15,488 nucleotides of DNA from positions 1-15,488 of the forward strand of contig CANQCB010000025.1 of assembly GCA_947589145.1 (NCBI GenBank), written 5' to 3'. Of the stretch, positions 1 through 7,038 are shown one piece after another. The position numbers were made by a program, and so were the translations under genes. The notes under the pieces were generated by a model, which did not search any database, was not told where the DNA came from, and saw only the letters and a program-made list of their open reading frames with translations. Position 1 is the first letter of the stretch; every line of letters starts with the position of its first letter. The stretch comes from an uncultured Clostridia bacterium (GTDB lineage: Bacteria > Bacillota > Clostridia > Christensenellales > Pumilibacteraceae).

Positions 1-6
1 TCCCCC

Positions 7-468
7 CTACCTTAGATTAAAGAAAGAATGCTGGCGTAGGACCTCATACGCCGCCACCGCCACGCTATTTGACAGGTTGAGACAGCGGAGTTCGTCGCGC
101 ATGGGGATACGGACGGCGCGGTCGAAATTGGCGTATATGAGCGGCTCGGGAAGACCTTTGGTCTCTTTGCCGAAAACGAGAAAAGCGTCGCTCGGATATT
201 GCACTTCGTGATAATTCTTTTCCGCTTTCGTGGTAAAATAGTAAAATTTTTCCTTGCCCTCGCGCGCGACAAGTTTTTCAAGGGTTTCTACCCTCTCGAT
301 ACGGACTTTGTCCCAATAGTCGAGTCCTGCGCGTTTTACGCGGGATTCGGTGATTTCAAAGCCGAGTTTGCCGACAAGATAAAGCGGCATTCCCGTGCAT
401 GCGCAAGTGCGCGAAATGTTGCCCGTATTCGCGGGAATTTCGGGCTCGACAAGCACTATGGATATCAT
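7..468 (-). CDS. trmL: tRNA (cytidine/uridine-34 2'-O)-methyltransferase, TrmL/SPOUT family
   Basis: TrmL methylates the 2'-OH of the wobble nucleotide of certain tRNA-Leu species, using S-adenosylmethionine. The 153-residue product has the usual length of this single-domain, trefoil-knot SPOUT enzyme. Visible motifs are VEPEIPANTGNISR (residues 7-20), the SAM-binding FGKETKGLP (99-107), and the knot-forming C-terminal segment from RIPM through CLNLSNSVAVAAYE (120-142). The ATG start is preceded by GGGAGG at good spacing. It also overlaps the TGA of the upstream phosphatase gene as ATGA (465-468), so the two are probably translationally coupled. The TAG stop is followed on the coding strand by a six-G run at the window edge. 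The fold and family are clear; the exact tRNA substrate is inferred from the family. Confidence 0.95.
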   Translation of the reverse strand: MISIVLVEPEIPANTGNISRTCACTGMPLYLVGKLGFEITESRVKRAGLDYWDKVRIERVETLEKLVAREGKEKFYYFTTKAEKNYHEVQYPSDAFLVFGKETKGLPEPLIYANFDRAVRIPMRDELRCLNLSNSVAVAAYEVLRQHSFFNLR

Positions 469-1022
469 GGCTCGCCTCCCACTCTATGCCGCGCGAAGGT
501 CAGGTTCTTTATGTATTCGAGGTCGTAGTCGCTTGTGCTGAAAGCGGAGTGCGTGAGCGCGTAAGTCAGCAGCGAAATGCACACGCCGTGAGATACGACG
601 AGTACGGTTTTGCCGTCGTAACGCTCGGATATATCTTCGATGAAGGAGCGGGCGCGCGAAAAAACGTCGGCAATCGGCTCGGCGTTTTTTACGTCCCTCA
701 TTTCATAAAAAAGTTTGTTGTGATCGGCAAGTCCGATTTCGGCGTAAGTCTTTCCGTCGTATTCGCCGAAGTCGCGTTCGATGAGGCGGCCGTCGGTATG
801 TATTTCCAAGTTTCTGCCCTCGGTGAGAAGTCGGGCGGTTTGCACGGCGCGGATCAGCGGCGACGAAAAGACTTCGTCTATTCTCATGTCTTGCATATTC
901 TCCGCCGCTTTTCGCACTTCGGGTATGCTATCGGCGGAGAGAGGAATGTCGCTCCTGCCCTGTATTCTGCCCGCATTATTCCAATCGGTCTTTGCATGTC
1001 TGACAAATATAAATTCGGTCAT
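465..1022 (-). CDS. Histidine phosphatase superfamily protein (phosphoglycerate mutase-like)
   Basis: This 185-residue protein has the core of the histidine phosphatase (branch 1) fold. The phosphohistidine motif RHAKTDWN starts at residue 8, with His9 the predicted nucleophile; RHA replaces the more common RHG. It also has SSPLIRAVQTA (53-63), an acidic segment RDFGEYDG (83-90) and the second catalytic histidine in VVSHG (His145). Such proteins remove phosphate from sugar phosphates, nucleotides or cofactor precursors (for example the CobC or GpmB-like groups). The sequence alone does not fix the substrate. The start at MTEFIFVRHA fits the family, which normally begins only a few residues before RHG. 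There is no Shine-Dalgarno sequence before this ATG, but a strong promoter lies immediately upstream (1029-1057). The gene overlaps trmL by 4 nt and probably shares its transcript. Confidence 0.9.
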   Translation of the reverse strand: MTEFIFVRHAKTDWNNAGRIQGRSDIPLSADSIPEVRKAAENMQDMRIDEVFSSPLIRAVQTARLLTEGRNLEIHTDGRLIERDFGEYDGKTYAEIGLADHNKLFYEMRDVKNAEPIADVFSRARSFIEDISERYDGKTVLVVSHGVCISLLTYALTHSAFSTSDYDLEYIKNLTFARHRVGGEP

Positions 1023-1028
1023 GCAAAC

Positions 1029-1057
1029 ATTATATCACTTTCCCCGTCATTTTGCAA
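1029..1057 (-). promoter_or_regulatory. Strong sigma-A-type promoter for the phosphatase-trmL pair, possibly leaderless
   Basis: Read on the minus strand, the -35 is TTGCAA (1057-1052), the spacer is exactly 17 nt, and the -10 is a perfect TATAAT (1034-1029). A TG one base before the -10 makes it an extended -10. The -35 lies inside the last codons of spoIIE, whose coding region ends at 1047. A start 7 nt after the -10 falls at about 1022, which is the A of the phosphatase ATG. With no ribosome binding site in between, the transcript would be leaderless or nearly so. The elements are seen directly; promoter activity is inferred. Confidence 0.7.
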
Positions 1058-3239
1058 TTATTCTGAACGCAAGTACGGACATATCGTCCTTTTTCCCCTG
1101 TCGCGCCGCCGCGGCAAGCACGCCGTCGGCGAGTTTTTGTACGTTGGCGGTGGGCTGCGACGCAATCACTTCGGGAAGATTGGGGAGCGCGTCCGACACC
1201 CCGTCCGTGATGATGATAACGATATCCCCCACTCCGAGTTTCTTTTCGGCAAGCGCGTACGACGCGGTTTCAAGCGCTCCGACGGGGAGCGACGAACCGT
1301 CTATTTTTATGATACTGTCGTCGCGCAAAATGAAAGTCGACGGCGAACCTGCCTTTATTATGTCGGCGTCGCCCGTTTGCAGGTCTATCGAGATTATATC
1401 CATGGCGGAAAACTCTTCGCCCACTCTCGACGAGAGAAATGCGTTGACGGACGACACGCCGTCCCTTGCGTCAAAGCCCGCTCTGTAATGACTTTCCAAC
1501 AGCGACAACGTCGTTTGGGAGAGTTGCGCCGCGCCCATGCCCGTACCGCTTCCGTCGCAAAGGGAAAGCATGGCGCGATTGCCCGATATGGTGACGGAAT
1601 ATGAGTCGCCGCACGCCGTACCGCTTTTCGGAGATTGCGACACGGCGTAAATTATATCGAAAAGCGGCGCGGGCGAAAACGAAGCCGCCGTCCAACCCGG
1701 CGCAAGGCTGTCTATTCTGTCCAACCTGACGCCGCCCACCGCGCTGCTCAACGCCTTTTCCGCTTTTTCCGCCGTGACGTCGCTCGGAATAAGCGCGACG
1801 CCGCTCTTGCTTCCCGTTACGAGCGCTCCGCCGCAAGCTACGCCGTATTCGGGCAGGTCGCGCGCGAGTTTTTCGGAAAGTTCGGGGTCGTAACGATACT
1901 CCGCCGTTACGCTTTTCGCTATTTGAGAAATCAGCCGTCGAAGCGAATCCAGCCTGCTCGCGTAACTCCGTGCCGATTGCGTTTCCTTTTCCCCTCTTCC
2001 GAGCATGGCGTTCAGACGTCCGCGCACTTCGTTCGCCTGCCGAAGAATATTTCCGCCGTTCGGACAGGGCAGGTCGAGTATGCGCGAGCCGAGGAGATTT
2101 CCGCCCGTGCAAAAATTCTCGGCAAGATATCGCATATCCTTTTCCACCGCGCAAGACTCATGGCGCGGACACTCGGAACAAGTGGCAAGTATGCTCGACG
2201 ACAGGCATTCCGCCGCGCCTTTTTTGTTCCCGTAATCCGACAAAAGCAACGAACTCATTTCCCCGAGCGCTTCTCCCGTGCGCACCAGCCTTTCGGGGAG
2301 TTTTCTTCCCATTCCCGCCGCGGCGACAGCGTAAGTCAGCCGCTCGGTGGGTTTGAAGAACGCGCGCACGCCGTTGATCACGCGCTTGGGCAGAACCGCG
2401 AAAATCAACGCGCCCGAGGAGACGGATATTATTTGCCAGAGCTGCGCCTCGGTTACGTTTCCGAAAAAGCACGTCGTCGCCCACCCTATCACGAGCGCCA
2501 TGCTCGGCAGCGGTCGCATGCCGACAGAGAGCAGGCTCGCGCAAAACGCGGATATGCAAAAAGCGGAAAACAACGCAAAATCGACGACGGGCAAAAAGCT
2601 GCCGATCCCGACGAGAATGCCGCAAATAAGCGCGCTCGCGCCGCCCCTGCACTTCCCCGCAAAGAGAACGAACAGCGCAAAGCAAAGTTGCACTATCGGA
2701 AACGAGGCTATGTATACGGTCGATAAGCCGTCGAAAAATATTATGCAAAACGTGCCCAGCCCGGCGTAGCCGTAAACAGTCGGGCGGACGAAATTACCGC
2801 TCGCAAGCAGTGGCGCGGCGAACATAACGAGAACGCCGCACACCGTGCCTATGACGGCGGAGAGCAAGGCGTACAGCCACGCAACGCCGAACAGCCAAAG
2901 CATAACGCCGTACAGAGAGGGTTGCACGCATAAGTTTATTATGTATCTCCATAATTTTTTGCGCTTTACCGTCGGAATGTAACGAATGCCGAGATTGATT
3001 ATTATTCCGACCGCACCCATCGCCGCGCCCATCGCGAACGCGGGCAGAGACAGTCCCACCAGAGCCGTCGCCGCTATGAAGTATACCGACGCAAGCGGCA
3101 AGCCGCCCGAAAGCAATATCCCCAAATGCGTGGCAAAGCCGAAGGGCGTCATGCCCATAAATTCCGCGTTGCAGGACACTATCAAAAACGCCACGGTCAG
3201 TCCGTGCACTATTATGATTTTTACCGTTCTTCTGTTCAT
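1047..3239 (-). CDS. spoIIE: Stage II sporulation protein E (membrane PP2C-type serine phosphatase)
   Basis: SpoIIE dephosphorylates the anti-anti-sigma factor SpoIIAA and so activates sigma-F in the forespore. It also associates with FtsZ at the polar septum. The 730-residue product starts with a run of about ten hydrophobic segments (roughly residues 8-290). A central regulatory region follows and includes a cysteine cluster (Cys345, 354, 357, 363, 377, 392). The C-terminal PP2C domain (about 530-728) shows metal-binding acidic motifs GDSYS (544-548), CDGSGTG (561-567), ITDG (677-680) and KKDDMSV (716-722). The protein is somewhat shorter than the roughly 830-residue Bacillus protein, mainly in the central part. 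The ATG at 3239 has no obvious Shine-Dalgarno sequence, so translation may be weak. I found no convincing Spo0A box in the 123-bp upstream gap. Family assignment is secure. Confidence 0.95.
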   Translation of the reverse strand: MNRRTVKIIIVHGLTVAFLIVSCNAEFMGMTPFGFATHLGILLSGGLPLASVYFIAATALVGLSLPAFAMGAAMGAVGIIINLGIRYIPTVKRKKLWRYIINLCVQPSLYGVMLWLFGVAWLYALLSAVIGTVCGVLVMFAAPLLASGNFVRPTVYGYAGLGTFCIIFFDGLSTVYIASFPIVQLCFALFVLFAGKCRGGASALICGILVGIGSFLPVVDFALFSAFCISAFCASLLSVGMRPLPSMALVIGWATTCFFGNVTEAQLWQIISVSSGALIFAVLPKRVINGVRAFFKPTERLTYAVAAAGMGRKLPERLVRTGEALGEMSSLLLSDYGNKKGAAECLSSSILATCSECPRHESCAVEKDMRYLAENFCTGGNLLGSRILDLPCPNGGNILRQANEVRGRLNAMLGRGEKETQSARSYASRLDSLRRLISQIAKSVTAEYRYDPELSEKLARDLPEYGVACGGALVTGSKSGVALIPSDVTAEKAEKALSSAVGGVRLDRIDSLAPGWTAASFSPAPLFDIIYAVSQSPKSGTACGDSYSVTISGNRAMLSLCDGSGTGMGAAQLSQTTLSLLESHYRAGFDARDGVSSVNAFLSSRVGEEFSAMDIISIDLQTGDADIIKAGSPSTFILRDDSIIKIDGSSLPVGALETASYALAEKKLGVGDIVIIITDGVSDALPNLPEVIASQPTANVQKLADGVLAAAARQGKKDDMSVLAFRIIAK

Positions 3240-3333
3240 GGCTTTTTATTTTAGCAAACACGAACGGAGATTTTATGCTATTATTTGCCGAGATTTCGGG
3301 GAGATTGTAAATTCACGGACTCTTTTCGCAATG

Positions 3334-3359
3334 AAAAAGCGGCGTCGCCGCCGCTTTTC
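3334..3359 (-). terminator. Intrinsic terminator after the GH5 gene
   Basis: A perfect 10-bp inverted repeat (arms 3335-3344 and 3349-3358) has a four-base loop that reads GCGA, a GNRA tetraloop, on the minus strand. The right arm ends in a run of T. It starts a few bases after the TAA stop of the GH5 gene (3363) and lies before spoIIE, so it separates these transcription units. Because the arms begin with A and end with T, it could work in both directions, but no plus-strand gene approaches it. Confidence 0.85.
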
Positions 3360-3362
3360 GGG

Positions 3363-5600
3363 TTATTTCAACGCGTTCTTGATGATATCATAGAGTAGCG
3401 TTCCGGAGTTAAAGTCGGTTTTCTGCGCCCAACTCGTACTGACGCCTCTGAAAATATCTTTGATATCGTAAACGGAAGTCTTATTGAGATTAAGCTCACC
3501 CTTTCTCGCCGAGGTGTAGTAAATTCCCCAGCCGCCCATTTTGTAATTTACTTTATACGTCCAAGACGTCCAATGCCAGCCGTTGTCGGCAAACAGTTGC
3601 AAAGTATATTTCCAAAAATCCTCGTTCCCGTAGCAAGTAAACTCGCCCATATAAAGAGGCACGCCGAAATTCTTGTTTTTCAAATCGTCTATGCGTTCAT
3701 TCATTTTGGATTTGAGCGTTTCGAAATCCCCTTCATCGCCGACGTAGTGGTGGAAGGAATACATACAATTTTCCCAGCCGTACTCGGAAGGGCGCGGAAG
3801 GCTGTCGCCCGTCCAACAGGACTCGAATATGACGATACGGTTGCCGTCGCCCTCGCGTATCGCGTCGTAGAGTTCGTCGTAGAAATCCCATTGCGTTTTG
3901 TTCGTCCATCCGCCCTTTATGCCCGGTTCGTTCAGAATATCGAACGCCGCGACCGCAGGATTGTCTCTATAATGCTCGGACAGCGCTTTCCAGAGTTTTA
4001 CGGTTTTTGCCTTGTTTTCTTGGTTTTGATAGAAGTCCACGTCGCCTTCGTCGTCTATAACTTCGCCGCTGTGGTCCTGCCCGTTTTGAGAACCGTATGC
4101 GCCGTGAAGATCGATAATGGTGTATATGCCGTATTTTGCCGCGCCTCTTACGAAGTCATCCAACACGGAGAAGTCGTATTCCCCGTCAATGTCCACGTTC
4201 ATATAAGTGAAAGGCAATCTTATCGCGGTCATACCCATATCCGCGCAATTCGCAAAATCCCGATCGCTCCAAAAATAACTTTGATAGTATGCCCAAAGAT
4301 CGCGCATGGTTTCCTTTCCGAAACGTGCGGTCAATATGTCCGACGCGGTCTTATAGTCTTTATATCCGATAACCGTCATCCATTCCTCGGTAACGAGGTA
4401 GCCGCCCGCGTTCGTACCGCGAAGCATGACCTCTTCGCCGCTCCCGTAATTTTTCTTCACGGAAGCGCCGTCCACTTTCAAATAATCGCTTTGAGAGAAG
4501 CGGCTCGGCGCGCTCTCTACCGAGATTTGCATTATGTAAGTAGAGTTACTCCACCACGCCTTGTCCGACTTCAATCTGTAAATCTTATCGTCGTCGGTTG
4601 CCGAAGTCTCTATGATATAAGGATTATTGTTTGACGCCACGTCATGAGAATTGCCGTCTACAAACAGGTGTATGGAATAATATTCTCCGTCCTTGTTTGC
4701 CGGTAAATCGCTTATGTCCGTTTTTACCCTGTACGTGTTACCGTCCAACGCGGTCGTAACGGGGTTTTTATATTTCGTATACTCGCCGGCTTGCAGCTGC
4801 ACGTCCAGATCGAAAGCGTCTGCCGCGTAGCCCGAAAAAGTGCCTGATACGGTGAGATAGACGCGCCCGTCTTTTCCCGCTCTCACCGACGTGCCGGACA
4901 TATCGATATCGAGCGACTTCGTTTGCACGTTCGAGTAACTGACCGCTATTCCCTCGTAATATTCCCATTTGTATTCGCGATTGCCGTAGGTATACTTTTC
5001 GGCGGCGTTATAGCCCTTGTATTCGACTTTTTCCATTGCGCCGCCGTTTACCGATATCATCAGATAATACCAATTCCCCGGCGCCGACGTGAGCTGCGCA
5101 AGACCGATATTGACGGTAAAGCTGCGGTCTGCGCCGATAGTTGCCGTCGCTTTATACGTATCCGTTTTTTCGTTTGCGTCGTAAAGATACGCCGTCAGCG
5201 TTTTTACTCCGCCGCCCGCCTTGCCTTTGAACACAAGGTTAGCTCCGTCGAACTTTACTTCGCTCGCGGTTACGTCGGTACTGTTATCAACGGGCGGAAG
5301 TTCTTCCCATTGCGCCGTGAAAGTGACGTTATGCGCCGGCATCGTGAACGTCGCGCCCGCTTGGTATGTCGCGGCGCCGTCGCTCCAAGAAGTGAACGTG
5401 TAATTTTCGCGAACGAACGTCGAAGAGGGCTTCAAGGTCACCTTATCTCCCTCTCGGTAGCTTTCCGCGCTCGGCAACTCGCCGTTTGCGTCCTCCGCTC
5501 CGCGCGCGTAGGTTACGGTATATTCCTTGTTATCTCCGTTGCCGCCGTTACCTCCGCCCCCCGTCGTCGTTGTTGTCGTCGAAGCATGCCGTCGCCGCAA
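3363..5600 (-). CDS. Surface glycoside hydrolase family 5 enzyme (cellulase/glucanase-like), main frame lacking its own signal peptide
   Basis: This is predicted to be a secreted beta-glycan hydrolase. Numbered from the TTG at 5600, residues 7-25 are a Thr/Gly/Asn linker. Residues 27-98 match a Listeria-Bacteroides (InlB B-type) repeat, ending in FTMPAHNVTFTAQW. Two related beta-sandwich-like modules follow (about 110-225 and 238-362), each ending in a Y/W-rich segment. The GH5 barrel (about 375-718) shows LRGTNAGGYL, DLHG (497-500), the acid/base Glu558 in LNEP and the nucleophile Glu653 in MGEF. Substrate is not certain: beta-glucan or mannan is possible. The frame has no start with a signal peptide: stops lie just upstream of 5600. 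A lipoprotein leader sits in another frame (5548-5667) and would join this frame if one G were absent from the six-G run at 5557-5562. The gene may therefore be frameshifted, phase-variable or misread. It is flanked by its own promoter and terminator. Confidence 0.85.
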   Translation of the reverse strand: MRRRHASTTTTTTGGGGNGGNGDNKEYTVTYARGAEDANGELPSAESYREGDKVTLKPSSTFVRENYTFTSWSDGAATYQAGATFTMPAHNVTFTAQWEELPPVDNSTDVTASEVKFDGANLVFKGKAGGGVKTLTAYLYDANEKTDTYKATATIGADRSFTVNIGLAQLTSAPGNWYYLMISVNGGAMEKVEYKGYNAAEKYTYGNREYKWEYYEGIAVSYSNVQTKSLDIDMSGTSVRAGKDGRVYLTVSGTFSGYAADAFDLDVQLQAGEYTKYKNPVTTALDGNTYRVKTDISDLPANKDGEYYSIHLFVDGNSHDVASNNNPYIIETSATDDDKIYRLKSDKAWWSNSTYIMQISVESAPSRFSQSDYLKVDGASVKKNYGSGEEVMLRGTNAGGYLVTEEWMTVIGYKDYKTASDILTARFGKETMRDLWAYYQSYFWSDRDFANCADMGMTAIRLPFTYMNVDIDGEYDFSVLDDFVRGAAKYGIYTIIDLHGAYGSQNGQDHSGEVIDDEGDVDFYQNQENKAKTVKLWKALSEHYRDNPAVAAFDILNEPGIKGGWTNKTQWDFYDELYDAIREGDGNRIVIFESCWTGDSLPRPSEYGWENCMYSFHHYVGDEGDFETLKSKMNERIDDLKNKNFGVPLYMGEFTCYGNEDFWKYTLQLFADNGWHWTSWTYKVNYKMGGWGIYYTSARKGELNLNKTSVYDIKDIFRGVSTSWAQKTDFNSGTLLYDIIKNALK

Positions 5601-5667
5601 AAGCGAAACAAAACGTGACGATCAATATCAGACAGACAATAAAAATACGTTTGTTTTTCGTTCTCAA
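5548..5667 (-). CDS. Lipoprotein signal-peptide leader of the GH5 enzyme, separated by a frameshift
   Basis: A TTG start at 5667 is preceded by GAGGA with 7 nt spacing. It opens a 39-codon frame with a basic N-terminus (MRTKNKR), a hydrophobic core (IFIVCLILIVTFCFAFA) and the lipobox-like ATAC at Cys29, followed by an Asp/Asn-rich stretch FDDNNDD. This is a textbook lipoprotein export signal (signal peptidase II, outer leaflet of the membrane). The frame stops at TAA (5550-5548) just after a six-G run (5557-5562). Removing one G from that run gives DDGGGGNGGNGDNKEYTV and continues straight into the GH5 frame. I read this as the true N-terminus of the GH5 protein rather than a separate gene. 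Confidence 0.75.
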   Translation of the reverse strand: MRTKNKRIFIVCLILIVTFCFAFAATACFDDNNDDGGRR

Positions 5668-5693
5668 AATATCATCCTCGCGCCCTTTTTTCC

Positions 5694-5709
5694 GTGCTTA
5701 TTTTAGCAC
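5694..5709. promoter_or_regulatory. Possible operator: inverted repeat over the GH5 promoter -10
   Basis: GTGCT-N6-AGCAC is a perfect 5-bp inverted repeat spanning the -10 and the expected start site of the GH5 promoter. A repressor for a sugar-utilisation gene could bind here. One arm with flanks matches the CIRCE half-site (TTAGCACTC), but the second half-site at 9-bp spacing is missing, so HrcA control is not supported. Short palindromes of this size also arise by chance. Confidence 0.3.
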
Positions 5710-5728
5710 TCTTTGCGTTTCCCGTCAA
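5700..5728 (-). promoter_or_regulatory. Sigma-A-type promoter for the GH5 gene
   Basis: On the minus strand, the -35 is TTGACG (5728-5723), the spacer is 17 nt and the -10 is TAAAAT (5705-5700). A TG one base upstream of the -10 forms an extended -10. The expected start near 5693 gives a leader of about 26 nt to the TTG at 5667. This supports 5667, and not 5600, as the translation start of the GH5 gene. Elements are seen; activity is inferred. Confidence 0.7.
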
Positions 5729-5746
5729 CAAAAATCGTCGTTTACG

Positions 5747-5763
5747 AAAAGGACGAAGCGTCC
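5747..5763 (-). terminator. Weak terminator-like hairpin after the ger operon
   Basis: GGACG-CTT-CGTCC followed by TTTT, read on the minus strand, lies in the 180-bp gap between the gerAC stop (5848) and the GH5 promoter. The stem is only 5 bp and the T run is short. It is the best candidate I see for ending the ger transcript, but it is weak. The rest of the gap (5764-5847) holds nothing I recognise apart from a 14-base match to the left arm of the GH5 terminator at 5777-5790. Confidence 0.4.
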
Positions 5764-5847
5764 GCGTTCTCCTCGCCCGCCGCTTTTCGGAACGACCGGG
5801 CAGGGGTCGATTTATTTACGAGGGTGCGGCTGTTATCCGACCGTTAT

Positions 5848-7038
5848 TTATACGACCGAGATGACGGTGTCGTATTTTATCGACACCTCGTTTAAGTCGC
5901 CCGACCAAGCGTTGTACATTTTGGCGTCGGCGCGGTAGAGATACGTTTTATAGCCGAGGAAGTCGTCGGTGCGCGACATTTCGGCGGTGACTTTTATTTC
6001 GTCCGATACGGTTTTTTTGTAGGATCCTTCTATTTCCGACATGACGTCGTCCAAAGACATGCCCTGTTCCACGACGTACAGCACGGCGTATCTGTCAACG
6101 AGGCGGAGCCGCGCTTCGACGCTGAGCGTTATTGACGGGCCGTGATCGAAAGCGGCGTCTATGCTCGATTTTTTCTTTTCGATTATGGCGCGAACGGTGA
6201 ATTTTTCGCCTTTGATTTCAAGCTCCGTGGCGACGAGCCCTTCTTTGGTGCGCTCTTGCAGCCACATAAGTCCGTACGAATCGGCCTCGCTTATGTCGTA
6301 CACGGTTTCGCCTATCACTCTGTGCGTCTTGGGCGGAACTATTTCGGTCGCTTCGTCGCCGTTACTCTGCTCATCGGATTGAGTCTGACCGCTGCTGCCG
6401 CTCTGCGATTCGCCGCCGCCCTGATTGCCTCCCTTTCCGCCGCTCTCGCTCTCTTTCTTCTGTAAGTCGATAATGGGGAGTATGCCCGTCGCGGACTTGG
6501 ATCTGAGCGCCTGTGCAAATTCGAGCACGGACGGCACGGTTACCGCGAGGCGTTCGTCGGAAAACGTGACGTAGCCCGTAAGTCCGTCGTTTGTGGATTC
6601 GGGCAGGTTTTGAGTGTCCTCGATGATTTTTTGCGCCTTTTCCTTTGCCGCGACGACCGAACAACCCGCGTTTACCGACGCGTCGGACAGAATGCTCATA
6701 AATATGCTCACCATGTCGTCACGATCCAGATCGGAGCCGAGCACCACAAGCCCGCAATGCCCGAGTTCAAGTTTCCTGCCGTAACGTTCGTCTATGTTTT
6801 GCAGGGCTTCTCTGAGTATTTCGCCCTTACCCGATACCACTTCCGCCGTGCCGGAGTTTATCGTTTTCGCCGTCACGACCACGCCTTCGTCCGTCACGTC
6901 GATGCCGATCGCGTCCGCCATAAGCCGCGTCATTATCTCCGCTTCGGGCGCAAGCGGCGTGAGCGATACCGAGAAAAGCAACAACGCAAACGCTATGATC
7001 ATCAATCTTGTTTTAGTTTTGCGACTTAACGGCTTCAC
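5848..7038 (-). CDS. gerAC: Spore germination protein, Ger(x)C family (germinant receptor C subunit), no lipobox
   Basis: The C subunit of the GerA-type germinant receptor sits on the outer face of the inner spore membrane and works with the A and B subunits in sensing germinant. The 396-residue product has a basic N-terminus and one hydrophobic segment (about residues 11-28). An N-terminal domain (about 40-190) follows, then a Gly/Ser/Gln/Glu-rich linker (about 190-235) and a C-terminal domain (about 240-396). Members of this family are normally lipoproteins with a Cys-Trp-Asp near residue 20. Here that region reads SVSLTPLAPEAE with no cysteine, so the protein looks membrane-anchored by an uncleaved segment or simply secreted. 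The GTG start is preceded by AGGAG at 8 nt, and the frame overlaps gerAB by 26 nt. The family call rests on overall pattern and position after gerAB. Confidence 0.85.
   Translation of the reverse strand: MKPLSRKTKTRLMIIAFALLLFSVSLTPLAPEAEIMTRLMADAIGIDVTDEGVVVTAKTINSGTAEVVSGKGEILREALQNIDERYGRKLELGHCGLVVLGSDLDRDDMVSIFMSILSDASVNAGCSVVAAKEKAQKIIEDTQNLPESTNDGLTGYVTFSDERLAVTVPSVLEFAQALRSKSATGILPIIDLQKKESESGGKGGNQGGGESQSGSSGQTQSDEQSNGDEATEIVPPKTHRVIGETVYDISEADSYGLMWLQERTKEGLVATELEIKGEKFTVRAIIEKKKSSIDAAFDHGPSITLSVEARLRLVDRYAVLYVVEQGMSLDDVMSEIEGSYKKTVSDEIKVTAEMSRTDDFLGYKTYLYRADAKMYNAWSGDLNEVSIKYDTVISVV

Noticed and set aside
399..1604. Plus-strand open frame of 401 codons across trmL, the phosphatase and spoIIE
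   Set aside because: It crosses three real minus-strand genes and a promoter, and has composition typical of an antisense shadow.
3240..3362. Spo0A-controlled promoter for spoIIE with a wide spacer (TTTACA about 20 nt from AATAAT)
   Set aside because: Both hexamers are poor and I found no Spo0A box nearby, so the match is no better than chance.
5701..5711. CIRCE (HrcA) element upstream of the GH5 gene
   Set aside because: Only one half-site (TTAGCACTC) is present; the inverted partner at 9-bp spacing is missing, and the match is partly explained by the extended -10.
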